The position numbers were made by a program, and so were the translations under genes. A model generated the notes under the pieces. It ran no database searches, was not told the DNA's origin, and worked only from the letters and a program-made list of their open reading frames with translations. From the NCBI RefSeq assembly GCF_030813235.1, contig NZ_JAUSUB010000016.1, positions 1 to 64,000 on the forward strand: a stretch of 64,000 nt of DNA, written 5' to 3'. Shown here one piece after another: positions 26,487-34,989 of this stretch. Numbering within the stretch: position 1 is the stretch's first letter; the number at the start of each line of letters is the position of its first letter. Origin of the DNA: Cytobacillus purgationiresistens. GTDB lineage: Bacteria; Bacillota; Bacilli; Bacillales; Cytobacillaceae.

Positions 26487-27090
26487 ATGATGAAGAGAGT
26501 AGAATTGAGTCGTCGAGATGATCATTATGATGAGAGGTTAACAGCCATAGGTGAGCAAATCTGTGCATTGATAAAAGAGCGGATGGAAACATCGGAAACC
26601 CCTGGTACCCCTACTTCAAAATTAATTACAAGTTGGGCAAACAAGTACGCATTATATGATGGCTTTCTAGATTCTATGTTTTGGACAATACGTAATTATG
26701 AAGATTTTAAACCCGTTTGTGGAACCTAACGGCTATAAAGGCTTTTTAAAAGTAATGAAGGCAGTTGAAGTTAATCAAGTCTTTTATTCCATCACGTTTA
26801 TACGCCAGTATGAGAATGCAAGTGTCGTTCAGCTTATTATTGATTGGGAAGGTGATGATTCTAATTACCATGAAGAGTTGAGCAATCATAGTTCAGTGGC
26901 ATTAGATTTAGGTGTAAAATATGATTGCCGCAATGAAAAAGGTAGCGGAGCGAGCGGACAATACACACATCAATTCGTCGTATCTCCAGCTTTACCAGAT
27001 GAAATCACCGGAATGGCTTTTTTATTTAAGAAGTATGACACTTATTTTAAAGATGTACCTGCCAGTCAGGAAATTATCATTGAGGCATAA
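26487..27090 (+). pseudogene. Unknown conserved protein, frameshifted
   Basis: Starts MMKRVELSRRDDHYDERL at ATG 26487 with a chorismate-mutase-like helical N-terminus (AIGEQICALIKERM), runs to EDFKPV, then continues in the next frame as VEPNGYKGFLKVMKAVEV to the stop at 27090, about 200 residues in all. One extra T in CCCGTTTGTGG (26712-26722) causes the break. The C-terminal half is beta-rich. Family function unknown. Confidence 0.65.
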
Positions 27091-27235
27091 AACACCCTCG
27101 GCTCTTTGACTTTCCATAGCAATCGCCTTATACTAAACTCATATTTTAAACTATAGGAGGATTATTAAAAATAATGTATAGCTCGATCCCCTGTTCATTT
27201 TTAATGATCTTTATTTCGTATAGATGTTTCTTATG

Positions 27236-27271
27236 AAGAAAGGTGGGGGATGCTGCCTTTCTTTATTTTTT
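27236..27271 (+). terminator. Terminator in the 27.1-27.3 kb gap
   Basis: AAGAAAGG and CCTTTCTT flank a 12-nt loop and run into TATTTTTT. Nothing else is evident in the 250-bp gap. Confidence 0.7.
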
Positions 27272-27343
27272 ACCACGCTCATGAGGCTATCCCCTCTAAT
27301 CTAAAATCCCCTAGTGGTCTGTATTCAGAAAGGATGTCTTAGA

Positions 27344-28201
27344 ATGTCAAAAAAATCGAATAGTGCACAGCGGGTGCAGGAGCTGGCTCATGCCTTTAAA
27401 TGCCCAATTTGCGGAAGCTCGGTAAAGGTAGATGAGCTAACAAGCTTGGTTTGTACCAATGGACATAACTTTGATTTTACAAAGCAAGGTTATTTGAATT
27501 TGCTCACCCATGCAGCAACTAGCCATTACAGTAAGGAATTATTTACAGCAAGACAAAAAATCATCATGGAAGCTGATCTTTACGCATCTCTTCATCAGGA
27601 AATTGTTCAGGAAATAGACAAAAGGTGTGGTCATTCAACCCTGATTGCAGATTTGGGTTGTGGAGAAGGTTCGCATTTACAAAGGATTTTAGATCTGAGG
27701 GAATCCGACAGCGTTACAGGAGTAGGGCTTGATATTGCCAAAGAAGGAATCCTAATGGCAGCAAAAAATTATGAAAATCCTATTTGGCTTGTTGGAGATT
27801 TAGCTAAATCCCCTTTTGGAGATCAAGCGGTTGATGTGATTGTAAACATCCTCTCACCATCAAACTATGAGGAGTTTAAGAGGATGCTTGCACCTGAAGG
27901 GCTAGTCATGAAAATTGTGCCAAGAAAGGATTATTTGAAAGAGTTACGGACAGCTCTTTTCGAGAAAAAGGAGTATTCAAACGAGCAAATTGTATCCTTG
28001 TTTAAAAAGCATTTCGATTTACTGGATATCAAACAGATTACTTACACAAAAACGCTAGAGAAAAAGGATTTGATTAATCTTGTTAAAATGACTCCGCTCG
28101 CGTGGTCAGGTGAAGAGGCTTTAATTGAACAATTCTTACAAAGAGATTCTGTTGAAATGACGGTGGACTTAGATATGTTGGTCGGACAAAAAAAGAAATA
28201 G
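27344..28201 (+). CDS. 23S rRNA guanine-N1 methyltransferase, RlmA type
   Basis: A 285-residue protein with the N-terminal zinc module CPICGSSVKVDELTSLVC and NGH typical of RlmA(I/II), then FDFTKQGYLNLL and a SAM-binding Rossmann domain (IADLGCGEGSH near residue 95). It would methylate G745/G748 of 23S rRNA in domain II near the tunnel; some relatives affect tylosin sensitivity. ATG 27344 follows AAAGGA. The exact target guanine cannot be read from sequence. Confidence 0.85.
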   Translation: MSKKSNSAQRVQELAHAFKCPICGSSVKVDELTSLVCTNGHNFDFTKQGYLNLLTHAATSHYSKELFTARQKIIMEADLYASLHQEIVQEIDKRCGHSTLIADLGCGEGSHLQRILDLRESDSVTGVGLDIAKEGILMAAKNYENPIWLVGDLAKSPFGDQAVDVIVNILSPSNYEEFKRMLAPEGLVMKIVPRKDYLKELRTALFEKKEYSNEQIVSLFKKHFDLLDIKQITYTKTLEKKDLINLVKMTPLAWSGEEALIEQFLQRDSVEMTVDLDMLVGQKKK

Positions 28202-28249
28202 TCCAATCATTTATTTGTTGATTATAGATATGAAAATCATGCCTTTGTG

Positions 28250-28281
28250 GCGGTGAATGCATTTTTGCTTCACCGCTTTTT
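28250..28281 (+). terminator. Terminator after RlmA-type gene
   Basis: GCGGTGAA and TTCACCGC around an 11-nt loop, then TTTTT. Confidence 0.85.
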
Positions 28282-28331
28282 GCATAGTGGTGATAAAATA
28301 TATGTAGTTAACAAACGGGAGTGAGAATAGA

Positions 28332-28817
28332 ATGAATCAAAAATTAACTCATGCCATTCAGCTAAGGTCAGAGGGAAAATTAAAAGAATCAAACGAATTG
28401 ATTCTGAGCTTAGTTAATGAATTCCCCATTGATCCTGCCATTCACTATCAATGTGCCTGGAGTTTTGATGTACTAGGGGAAGAGTCAAAGGCAGCCCCAT
28501 ATTATGAAAAAGCAATCGAGCTTGGGTTAGACGGTGAAGAGTTAGAAGGTGCCTATATTGGCTTGGGAAGTACCTATAGAGCTTTAGGTCACTATGAAAG
28601 GTCAAAGAAAGTATTTCTAAATGGGCTGAATAAGTTTCCGAACAATCAAGCAATCTTATGTTTTTATGCAATGACACTCTATAATTTGGAAGAGCATGAA
28701 CAGGCAATGGGTTTTCTGTTAAAGAGTTTGGCAACAACATCAGCTGATCATGATATTACAGATTATAAGAGAGCCATACTTTTTTATGCTGATAAGTTGA
28801 ATGATACCTGGAATTAA
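28332..28817 (+). CDS. Tetratricopeptide-repeat protein
   Basis: A 161-residue helical protein with three to four TPR motifs, e.g. HYQCAWSFDVLGEESKAAPYYEKAIELG and GSTYRALGHYERSKKVFLNGL. It acts as a protein-binding scaffold; no catalytic part. Bacilli often carry one such short TPR protein of unknown partner. Starts after GGGAGTGAG. Confidence 0.85.
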   Translation: MNQKLTHAIQLRSEGKLKESNELILSLVNEFPIDPAIHYQCAWSFDVLGEESKAAPYYEKAIELGLDGEELEGAYIGLGSTYRALGHYERSKKVFLNGLNKFPNNQAILCFYAMTLYNLEEHEQAMGFLLKSLATTSADHDITDYKRAILFYADKLNDTWN

Positions 28818-28856
28818 GAGAATATTCTTATCTTTATTTTTTGGAAGGGGAATTAG

Positions 28857-29351
28857 ATGGAAAAGTTTACTATCATTATTATAGTCAGTGCCATTCTTCT
28901 CACAATGCCATTGTTTTGGCTAGGTTTTTTAATGACACCAAGACCTGGTAGTTCTTCAGGAAATGGGAATCCAGCTATCTTCATTATGTTCTTGTTAATA
29001 CCTTTATTCGCTATTTCCGTATATGGATGGGTTCAGCTTCTTCGCGCTGTTTATATAAAACAGTCGTATTTGTACTGGACGATGCTCCTTATCATAGTTC
29101 ATATCATAGTTGCTTTCATCTATCAAGTAAACTCTTTCAACAAGTACCGCCTTGTTTGGGAGGAAGCATATAAAAAAGATTTCGGTTTAATTGATTATGA
29201 ATATATTAATGGTATTATGACTGTTGCCTCTATTCACATGAACAGTCAGTTCTTTAATGCAAATACTTTTATGATGTTTATTACTTTTTCAATCTTTATT
29301 GGATGTTTGATAGAATTGTTAAGAAGAAAGATGAGATTGCGTAATGAATAA
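28857..29351 (+). CDS. Four-helix membrane protein, unknown
   Basis: A 164-residue protein with hydrophobic segments at about residues 4-25, 42-62, 75-93 and 135-155, a Gly/Ser/Pro loop after the first and a charged loop (YRLVWEEAYKKDFG) before the last. GGAAGGGG precedes the ATG. It lies 12 bp ahead of the MazG-like gene, so both share a transcript. Not recognised. Confidence 0.7.
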   Translation: MEKFTIIIIVSAILLTMPLFWLGFLMTPRPGSSSGNGNPAIFIMFLLIPLFAISVYGWVQLLRAVYIKQSYLYWTMLLIIVHIIVAFIYQVNSFNKYRLVWEEAYKKDFGLIDYEYINGIMTVASIHMNSQFFNANTFMMFITFSIFIGCLIELLRRKMRLRNE

Positions 29352-29363
29352 GGAGAGAGAAAA

Positions 29364-29660
29364 ATGTTAAATATATCAGAATTACAAAAGAACGTACAGG
29401 AGTTTAGTGAAGTGAAAGGCTTTGATCAATCCACTGTTGAAGCCAGAACATTATTCTTAGTCACGGAAGTCGGAGAGGTGGCTAAGGAAGTATTATCTTT
29501 ATCCTGGGAAAAAGATCCTGAAAAGGTGAAAGAAAGATTAGGTCTTGAATTGTATGATGTTGTTTGGAATGTGTGTGAGCTCGCAAACAAACTTGATATC
29601 GATTTAGAAGAGGCTTTTCGGAAAAAGATGGAGATTAATAGCAACCGAAGCTGGAAGTGA
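29364..29660 (+). CDS. MazG-like nucleotide pyrophosphohydrolase
   Basis: A 98-residue single-domain MazG/dCTPase-like protein. Acidic metal-binding motifs are TEVGEVAKEV (about residues 33-42) and LELYDVVWNV (about 63-72), matching the ExxE...ExxD pattern. It hydrolyses (d)NTPs to monophosphates, often as house-cleaning. AAGGAGAG precedes the ATG. Confidence 0.85.
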   Translation: MLNISELQKNVQEFSEVKGFDQSTVEARTLFLVTEVGEVAKEVLSLSWEKDPEKVKERLGLELYDVVWNVCELANKLDIDLEEAFRKKMEINSNRSWK

Positions 29661-29678
29661 GTTAGAGTAATACGTAGA

Positions 29679-29707
29679 AGTATCCGATGGTTCGGATGCT
29701 TTTTATT
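29679..29707 (+). terminator. Terminator after MazG-like gene
   Basis: AGTATCCG and CGGATGCT (one G-U pair) around 6 nt, then TTTTATTTT. Confidence 0.75.
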
Positions 29708-29753
29708 TTAAAGAGAAGAAAAGGACGCTTCAATCCTTCTCCTCTGCTGCTGA

Positions 29754-30800
29754 TTAGATTGTAAAGCGAATATTGAAGGTTGTACCGGTAGAATCAGAAG
29801 AATAATCAATTATCGCATGATTTCTTTTTGCAATAGCAAAAGAGATGGCTAGGCCTAAGCCGGTTCCCTTTTCTTTGGATGTGACAAAGGGTGTAGATAC
29901 GATATCCATAATATCCGAGGGGATTCCAGTCCCTTCATCACTGATTGATAATACAACCTTGCCTTCTTCTAAATAGGTCTTAATTTGCACAGAAGAATTT
30001 GGTTCCATCGCATCTAATGAGTTATTGACCATATTAATTAGAAGCTGCCTCATTTCATTTTGGTCCAGCTTTAGACTTGGAATCGGATTCAATTGAAGAC
30101 GGATGATTTTATCTTCTTTTAATGCTCTTGTTTTTAGTAAAGGATTGATGGACTGAATGATTTTGTTCAGGTTTTGTTTTTCCAGCTTACTCGGTTTATT
30201 TTTAGCTATATCTAAGAATTCACTGATAATAATATTGATGCGATCGATTTCTTCAATCATTAAAATGAAGATATCTTTAAACTTTAATAGGTCCTCATCT
30301 TGTGCAACAAGCTGTAAGAACCCCTTTACAGTTGTTAAAGGATTACGCACCTCATGGGCAACACCTGCCGCCATTTCACCGATAATTCGCAGCTTTTCAA
30401 AATAAATTTCCTTCTCATCTTGTGCTCTTTTTACAGTAATATCACTTAAAAGAACCAGTATCCCTTTTGAATCAGGAATGACTTTTATTCTCAGTGTTTT
30501 ATTTGCATATTCAGTAGTAATTACGAATGAGGCGGGTTGTTGATTTTTATAGGAATGATTGTAGAGCTTATATATATCAGTCTCAATATACTTTGGCAGT
30601 ATATCCCATATGCAAAACCCCAATAATTCTTCTTTAGACTTTTCAAGTATGGCTTCGGCTGATTTATTGACAAACATAAACTCCATTTTGGCATTTAAAT
30701 AATAGCATCCATCTGAAATATTTAATAATAGCTCTTGCATATTTATATATTCAATAGATTTTTCATCATTGAATAATGAAAAATTTCTTGGTGACCTCAA
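29754..30800 (-). CDS. PAS-domain sensor histidine kinase (sporulation-kinase type)
   Basis: A 348-residue soluble kinase with no membrane helix. A PAS domain spans about residues 20-120, the phospho-acceptor helix carries HEVRNPLTTVKGFLQLV (His near residue 158), and the ATPase domain has NSLDAM (N box), DEGTGIP (G1) and KEKGTGLGLAIS (G2). TTG at 30800 follows AGGAG by 7 bp. No response regulator is adjacent; orphan kinases of this build in Bacillus (KinA-E) feed Spo0F. The input signal is unknown. Confidence 0.9.
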   Translation of the reverse strand: MRSPRNFSLFNDEKSIEYINMQELLLNISDGCYYLNAKMEFMFVNKSAEAILEKSKEELLGFCIWDILPKYIETDIYKLYNHSYKNQQPASFVITTEYANKTLRIKVIPDSKGILVLLSDITVKRAQDEKEIYFEKLRIIGEMAAGVAHEVRNPLTTVKGFLQLVAQDEDLLKFKDIFILMIEEIDRINIIISEFLDIAKNKPSKLEKQNLNKIIQSINPLLKTRALKEDKIIRLQLNPIPSLKLDQNEMRQLLINMVNNSLDAMEPNSSVQIKTYLEEGKVVLSISDEGTGIPSDIMDIVSTPFVTSKEKGTGLGLAISFAIAKRNHAIIDYSSDSTGTTFNIRFTI

Positions 30801-30951
30801 TGTAACGCTCCTCTCAGCAGTTATTACAGATCGATTATTTATAAAAAATTAGCCTATATTTAACAGAATAACATATTTTATAAAAATTCAAATATATTCT
30901 ATTCATGTTAATACTAGTAAAATAGTTTCTGTTTTAAAAATAAAGAATGTA

Positions 30952-31014
30952 TGTAAAGATATCTTTACAATTTATTAATCCTAACGATATAATAAGTGTA
31001 AAGATATCTTTACT
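30952..31014 (+). promoter_or_regulatory. Twin palindromic operators on the XRE promoter
   Basis: TGTAAAGATATCTTTACA is a perfect 18-bp palindrome at 30952-30969; its 16-bp core recurs at 30998-31013, centres 45 bp apart. Between them lie TTACAA (30965-30970) and TATAAT (30988-30993), 17 bp apart. One palindrome covers the -35, the other the start of transcription: a repressor layout for the XRE protein just downstream. Confidence 0.85.
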
Positions 31015-31031
31015 TTTTTGGAGTGAGGTTT

Positions 31032-31253
31032 ATGTCAGTAGTTAATCATATTCGCGAAATAAGGAAGAAAAAAGGGATTACCCAGACTAAAATGGCAGAG
31101 GATCTACAAATCACACGCCAAACCATCAATGCGATTGAGAAGCATAAGTATAATCCGAGTTTAGAATTAGCACTAAAACTGGTTCGTTATTTCAATGTCC
31201 CTATTGAGGAGGTATTTTATTTAGACGAATCTAAGGAGGAAAAGTCGAAATGA
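31032..31253 (+). CDS. Small XRE-family transcriptional regulator
   Basis: A 73-residue protein that is almost only a Cro/CI helix-turn-helix (KKKGITQTKMAEDLQITRQT, residues 11-30). Such YgzD/YozG-type regulators bind palindromes and are often co-transcribed with a small membrane protein, as here (4-bp overlap). ATG 31032 is 7 bp after GGAGTGAGG. Two identical palindromes flank its promoter, so it is most likely an autorepressor. Confidence 0.9.
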   Translation: MSVVNHIREIRKKKGITQTKMAEDLQITRQTINAIEKHKYNPSLELALKLVRYFNVPIEEVFYLDESKEEKSK

Positions 31254-31660
31254 AAAGCAGAACATTACAAATAGTTCTTTGGGTTGTCATATTGATTGGA
31301 ATGAGTATAGGTGCATTCCTTGGTATATATCTAATTGGTAGAGAGAATGGAGAGTTTGACCTCGGACTCGCATTGGCATGTATTGGTGGAGGGGTTTTAG
31401 GATTCATCATTTACTTAATCCTTGCAAAACTAAGGGGAAAAAGACAAGGCAATATTCCCGAGGTAGATGAACGCAGTTTACAGCTTATGCAAAAATATTT
31501 CATGTGGGTCCTTTATTTCGTTTTAATTATTAGCAGTGCTATTTTAATTGGCTTATATGTAATGGGTATAGAATATGTTGAAACAGGCATGCTAATCCTT
31601 TATATGTTGTGTTTATTTATGGTGCTTGGTCTAGGTGCTTTAGTTACTAAGAGATTATAA
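31250..31660 (+). CDS. Four-helix membrane protein partnered with XRE regulator
   Basis: A 136-residue protein with helices at about 8-28, 38-60, 82-103 and 110-132 and a cytosolic loop with EVDERSLQLMQK, as in DUF2178-like small membrane proteins. Overlaps the XRE gene by ATGA. Its function is unknown; in comparable pairs the membrane protein may tune the regulator. Confidence 0.8.
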   Translation: MKSRTLQIVLWVVILIGMSIGAFLGIYLIGRENGEFDLGLALACIGGGVLGFIIYLILAKLRGKRQGNIPEVDERSLQLMQKYFMWVLYFVLIISSAILIGLYVMGIEYVETGMLILYMLCLFMVLGLGALVTKRL

Positions 31661-31708
31661 GAAAAGATTAAGCTGAATTTGTAGATTGACTATTATACTT
31701 TAATCTAA

Positions 31709-31734
31709 CCCACAGTAATTTGCTGTGGGATTTT
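31709..31734 (+). terminator. Terminator after XRE pair
   Basis: CCCACAG and CTGTGGG around 7 nt, followed by ATTTTC. Confidence 0.75.
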
Positions 31735-31767
31735 CAATTTATAGATTTATGATTGTTACGTAGAAAT

Positions 31768-31915
31768 TAACCCGGCAGAGAGTTAAATGCCAAAATGGGT
31801 TAGACCCCTATAGGTAACCAAATAAAGAAAAAGAAGCCCAAACCGGTTAGACACCTATCAAATCGGTAACCTAAGGAAGAGGAAGAAGCCCAAAGCGGTT
31901 AGTCCCTCCTCCAAA
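31768..31915. repeat. Degenerate tandem repeat array B (about 52 bp)
   Basis: Three related units around GGTTAG (31798, 31845, 31897); the second and third are exactly 52 bp apart, the first pair 47. Each has GGTTA...GGTAACC, an inverted repeat able to form a hairpin, and a purine tract such as GGAAGAGGAAGAAG followed by CCCAAA. It fills most of the 359-bp gap before the HpaB-like gene; I see no gene in it. Confidence 0.75.
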
Positions 31916-32019
31916 AAGAAACAAGAGTTAATCCACAAACTGGATCGTTCTAGTCCCCTGATTGACCATGCGTATCTTCATTTTTTACACTTTCTCAACA
32001 TAAAGGACCTCCAATCCAT

Positions 32020-33450
32020 TTAAGGTTTCAAATATTTATCCAACGAATTTTTCCATTCCTGCTTATCATATTGATTATATTGCTTCGCTGTATTAAGCAT
32101 GGGGTCGCCTGCATAAAAGCGTTCATATAATTCATGCCTTGAGCCGAGAGGTGAGCCGATGAGATCCCAAGCAAGTTTAAAGAGCTTTGTCCGTTTTTCT
32201 GCTTCAATATTTGCACCTTTAAAGTAATTTTTTAATAATCCGGATATCGGTGTGTTGAAATCATCCATGCTTGATGGGAGCTGGATAAATCCGCCAGCAC
32301 CGATGAGCTGGAGGATTTCAATGGATCGAGGGTAGTATTTCGCTCCGAGAGTTCTTGCTGTTTGAATAAAGTTAAAATTTGGGACAAAGATATTCCTGTT
32401 TATGAGTTTGCCCTCATGTTCAGAAGCGATAATTAAGGCGCGAATGGTATCAGTTTGCATAATTAGTTCACCTAGCTTTTCCTGTACATGCAGGTAAGTG
32501 TTGGCACCGATGGCTTCAGCTATTTCATTGGCAACTGCAGCAACAAATTCAAGTTTAATGAGTAGTCTAATGATAGCTTGATGGTAGGCGAGTCCATTTG
32601 AGACAGGGTCTGCTTTAATATGAGCCAGTCCTTCTGGAGTGTCGTAAAGCAGGACCCGTTCCCATGGTACAAAAACATTATCGAATATAAGGACAGCATC
32701 CATCTCATCATATTGAGAGCTGAGGGGGTGATCTGTTTTATTTTGTGGATCTGTGGCAAAGGATTCGCGGCATACCATATGCAAACCTGGAGAGTTCGCT
32801 GCCACGATGAGCATGTGAGCTAAGGCTTTTCTTGATTCTTCGAGCTTGGATAATGGATAAACAATTAAATCATGGGAGTAGGGAGATGCAGTTCCGATCA
32901 TCTTTGCTCCGTTTACATAAACTCCGTCTTCTGTTTTTTTCGTGATTGCGAGCAAGCCTGCTTCTTTGATATCCTTTGATGCTTGCTCTGCGCGATTGAC
33001 TTGCGGATCACGTTGAACCACGCTTAAGAAGCGGTGCTCATCTCTAGCTGTTTCATAGTAAGCGGATATCTTGTCTGGAAAGTGTGCATCAAAAGATCGA
33101 TAACGCTCACGGTTTGCATACCAGCCTGCTAATCGAGAGCGTGCATAATCAGATAATCGGCTCATGATCCCATCAGTTGCTTTGCTCCATGCTTCGAATG
33201 CTGTTCTCCGTTTTAAAACATCTTCATATGATTGAGGAACTAAGAAAGCGGAATGCACCCATTCATTAGTCTGTGGACTCAGGTAACCCACTAATGCCTG
33301 TTGTTTAGGGTCTTCAAACAATTCGTATAGCTGAGAGATCGTTTGTAACGTACCCGAAAAATTTTCATCGGTTGTAATATCTACTTTTTTACCGTTTAAC
33401 CAAACATTTCTTCCGTCTTTTAAACTGTTAATAAAATTGTGATTAGTCAC
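32020..33450 (-). CDS. HpaB-family flavin-dependent monooxygenase
   Basis: A 476-residue oxygenase of the 4-hydroxyphenylacetate 3-monooxygenase family, which uses FADH2 supplied by a separate reductase (none in this window). Family landmarks are RSRLAGWYANRERY, VQRDPQVNRAEQ, GAKMIGTASPYSHDLIVYP (flavin region) and FVPWERVLLYD. GTG 33450 follows AAGGAGAG. It ends a three-gene unit with a thiol dioxygenase and a TauE/SafE permease; a sulfur-containing or aromatic substrate is possible, not shown. Confidence 0.85.
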   Translation of the reverse strand: MTNHNFINSLKDGRNVWLNGKKVDITTDENFSGTLQTISQLYELFEDPKQQALVGYLSPQTNEWVHSAFLVPQSYEDVLKRRTAFEAWSKATDGIMSRLSDYARSRLAGWYANRERYRSFDAHFPDKISAYYETARDEHRFLSVVQRDPQVNRAEQASKDIKEAGLLAITKKTEDGVYVNGAKMIGTASPYSHDLIVYPLSKLEESRKALAHMLIVAANSPGLHMVCRESFATDPQNKTDHPLSSQYDEMDAVLIFDNVFVPWERVLLYDTPEGLAHIKADPVSNGLAYHQAIIRLLIKLEFVAAVANEIAEAIGANTYLHVQEKLGELIMQTDTIRALIIASEHEGKLINRNIFVPNFNFIQTARTLGAKYYPRSIEILQLIGAGGFIQLPSSMDDFNTPISGLLKNYFKGANIEAEKRTKLFKLAWDLIGSPLGSRHELYERFYAGDPMLNTAKQYNQYDKQEWKNSLDKYLKP

Positions 33451-33464
33451 CGATACTCTCCTTT

Positions 33465-33932
33465 CTATTTAGAAATTGAATAGGATTTCCCATCTTTTAG
33501 AGGGGGGGTATATACATGAAAGGTAATAACAGGGGAGAGTGTTGGATTAAACATCATATGAGTGGTTTCCCCTTTGACTAGGAAAATATCATTTTGTGAA
33601 TAAGCTTCTGTTTGTGCATAAAGTGGACCATGTTCATCTGGATGATAGAGGATATTCAAAAGTTTCCCTTGAACGACAAATAGTCCTCCAATAGATGTAC
33701 CATGATCATGAATCAGTGTTTTTGCGAAGCTTGGTAAGTAGACGATAATTACTTCTGCTTGTTCATTACGGAAGATGACATTTCTGCCATATTCAAGCTC
33801 TTGTGGAGGCGTAATAAATTGCGATACTTCATCAATTGATAAGTGTAACGATTGGATGGTGGAAAAAAGCTGCTTTTGATCTTGCAAGTCCACCTTTTCA
33901 AACGCCGTTTTTAATCTTTTTAATAGATCCAC
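33465..33932 (-). CDS. Cysteine dioxygenase-type thiol dioxygenase
   Basis: A 155-residue cupin. The iron-binding histidines are visible in IHDHGTS (about residues 71-77) and GETTHMMFN (near 126), the three-His site of cysteine/thiol dioxygenases, which turn a thiol into a sulfinic acid with O2. GTG 33932 comes directly after the TGA of the upstream permease gene (GAGAGG as ribosome site), so the two are coupled. Pairing with a sulfite/sulfonate exporter supports sulfur oxidation. Confidence 0.85.
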   Translation of the reverse strand: MDLLKRLKTAFEKVDLQDQKQLFSTIQSLHLSIDEVSQFITPPQELEYGRNVIFRNEQAEVIIVYLPSFAKTLIHDHGTSIGGLFVVQGKLLNILYHPDEHGPLYAQTEAYSQNDIFLVKGETTHMMFNPTLSPVITFHVYTPPLKDGKSYSISK

Positions 33933-34805
33933 TCAAACCTCTCCTTTTTTGTATTTGTTTTTCCAAATAGAGTAGAAGATTCCTGTTAACCACATAAGAA
34001 TGATGCCTCCATAAACATAAGGAATGACATTCGTGCTCGCTCCCCATTCGATGAGAATCGTACGGGCGTTAGTTAAAATAATAAATCCGCCCACAAGTAC
34101 TCCCAGCAAATAGGCAGGCAGTTTTTTTACGAGCCAGGCAGCGATTGGTGCGGCGATAACTCCTCCAATCATTAAGGCAATGACCCATGTCCAATTCACT
34201 TCATCCCAGCCGAGTGCAATGAGGAATCCAAGTGTAGCAGAAACAGCAATAGCAAATTCACTCGTATCGACGGTGCCAATGACTTTTCTTGCTTCAGTGC
34301 CTTTTTTTGATAAGAGAACTGGCGTAGCAATCGGTCCCCACCCGCCGCCTCCGGTTGCATCGGCAAATCCAGCTATTAAGCCGAGTGGTATCGATTGTTT
34401 GCGTGTTAGCTCAATGTTCTTTTTTTGCGAGCTGGGGTTAAAAGTAATTAAAAAACGGAAGAACACATATACTCCGAGCAGTAGTAGAAAGATTGCTATA
34501 AAAGGTTTTACAACATCACCGGGAAGACTGCTTAAGAAGCATGCCCCAACAAAGGCACCAACTGAACCGGGAAGGATTAACCGATAAACGGCTTGTTTAT
34601 CTACGTTACCAAATTTTATATGAGAGGCGCCCGATGCTGCTGTTGTTACAACTTCTGCCATATGAACAGAGGCTGAGGCGACTGCAGGTGCGATGCCAAA
34701 TGTTAATAATAAGCTGGTGGACGTGACGCCATAAGCCATCCCCAATGAGCCATCAATTAATTGCGCTAAGAAACCGATAAAGGCAAATATAATTAACTTT
34801 CGCAT
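33933..34805 (-). CDS. TauE/SafE family sulfite/organosulfur exporter
   Basis: A 290-residue membrane protein with about eight helices and the family segment GFADATGGGGWGPIATPVLL near residue 150. It exports sulfite, sulfoacetate or similar anions. The start is placed at ATG 34805, 8 bp after AGAAGGAG; the frame is open further up but without a ribosome site. First gene of the unit, divergent from an Rrf2 regulator. Confidence 0.88.
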   Translation of the reverse strand: MRKLIIFAFIGFLAQLIDGSLGMAYGVTSTSLLLTFGIAPAVASASVHMAEVVTTAASGASHIKFGNVDKQAVYRLILPGSVGAFVGACFLSSLPGDVVKPFIAIFLLLLGVYVFFRFLITFNPSSQKKNIELTRKQSIPLGLIAGFADATGGGGWGPIATPVLLSKKGTEARKVIGTVDTSEFAIAVSATLGFLIALGWDEVNWTWVIALMIGGVIAAPIAAWLVKKLPAYLLGVLVGGFIILTNARTILIEWGASTNVIPYVYGGIILMWLTGIFYSIWKNKYKKGEV

Positions 34806-34989
34806 GTGAAATTCTCCTTCTGGATGATGATCCAAACAATGTTGATAAAGATTGTCGACTTTCTAAAAATAAAATATGAAAAGGTTGTACAAATGTGCTT
34901 AAAATAAAGAAAAATCAGCGAATCCCTACGTATATTCATGGAGCAATAGAAATAGCATGGTAGTAGCAGTGTGTGAGAGGGGAAGGCAA

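Noticed and set aside
32620-32823. Plus-strand frame inside the HpaB-like gene and similar antisense frames across the window
   Set aside because: They are shadows of well-supported genes on the other strand, lacking ribosome sites.
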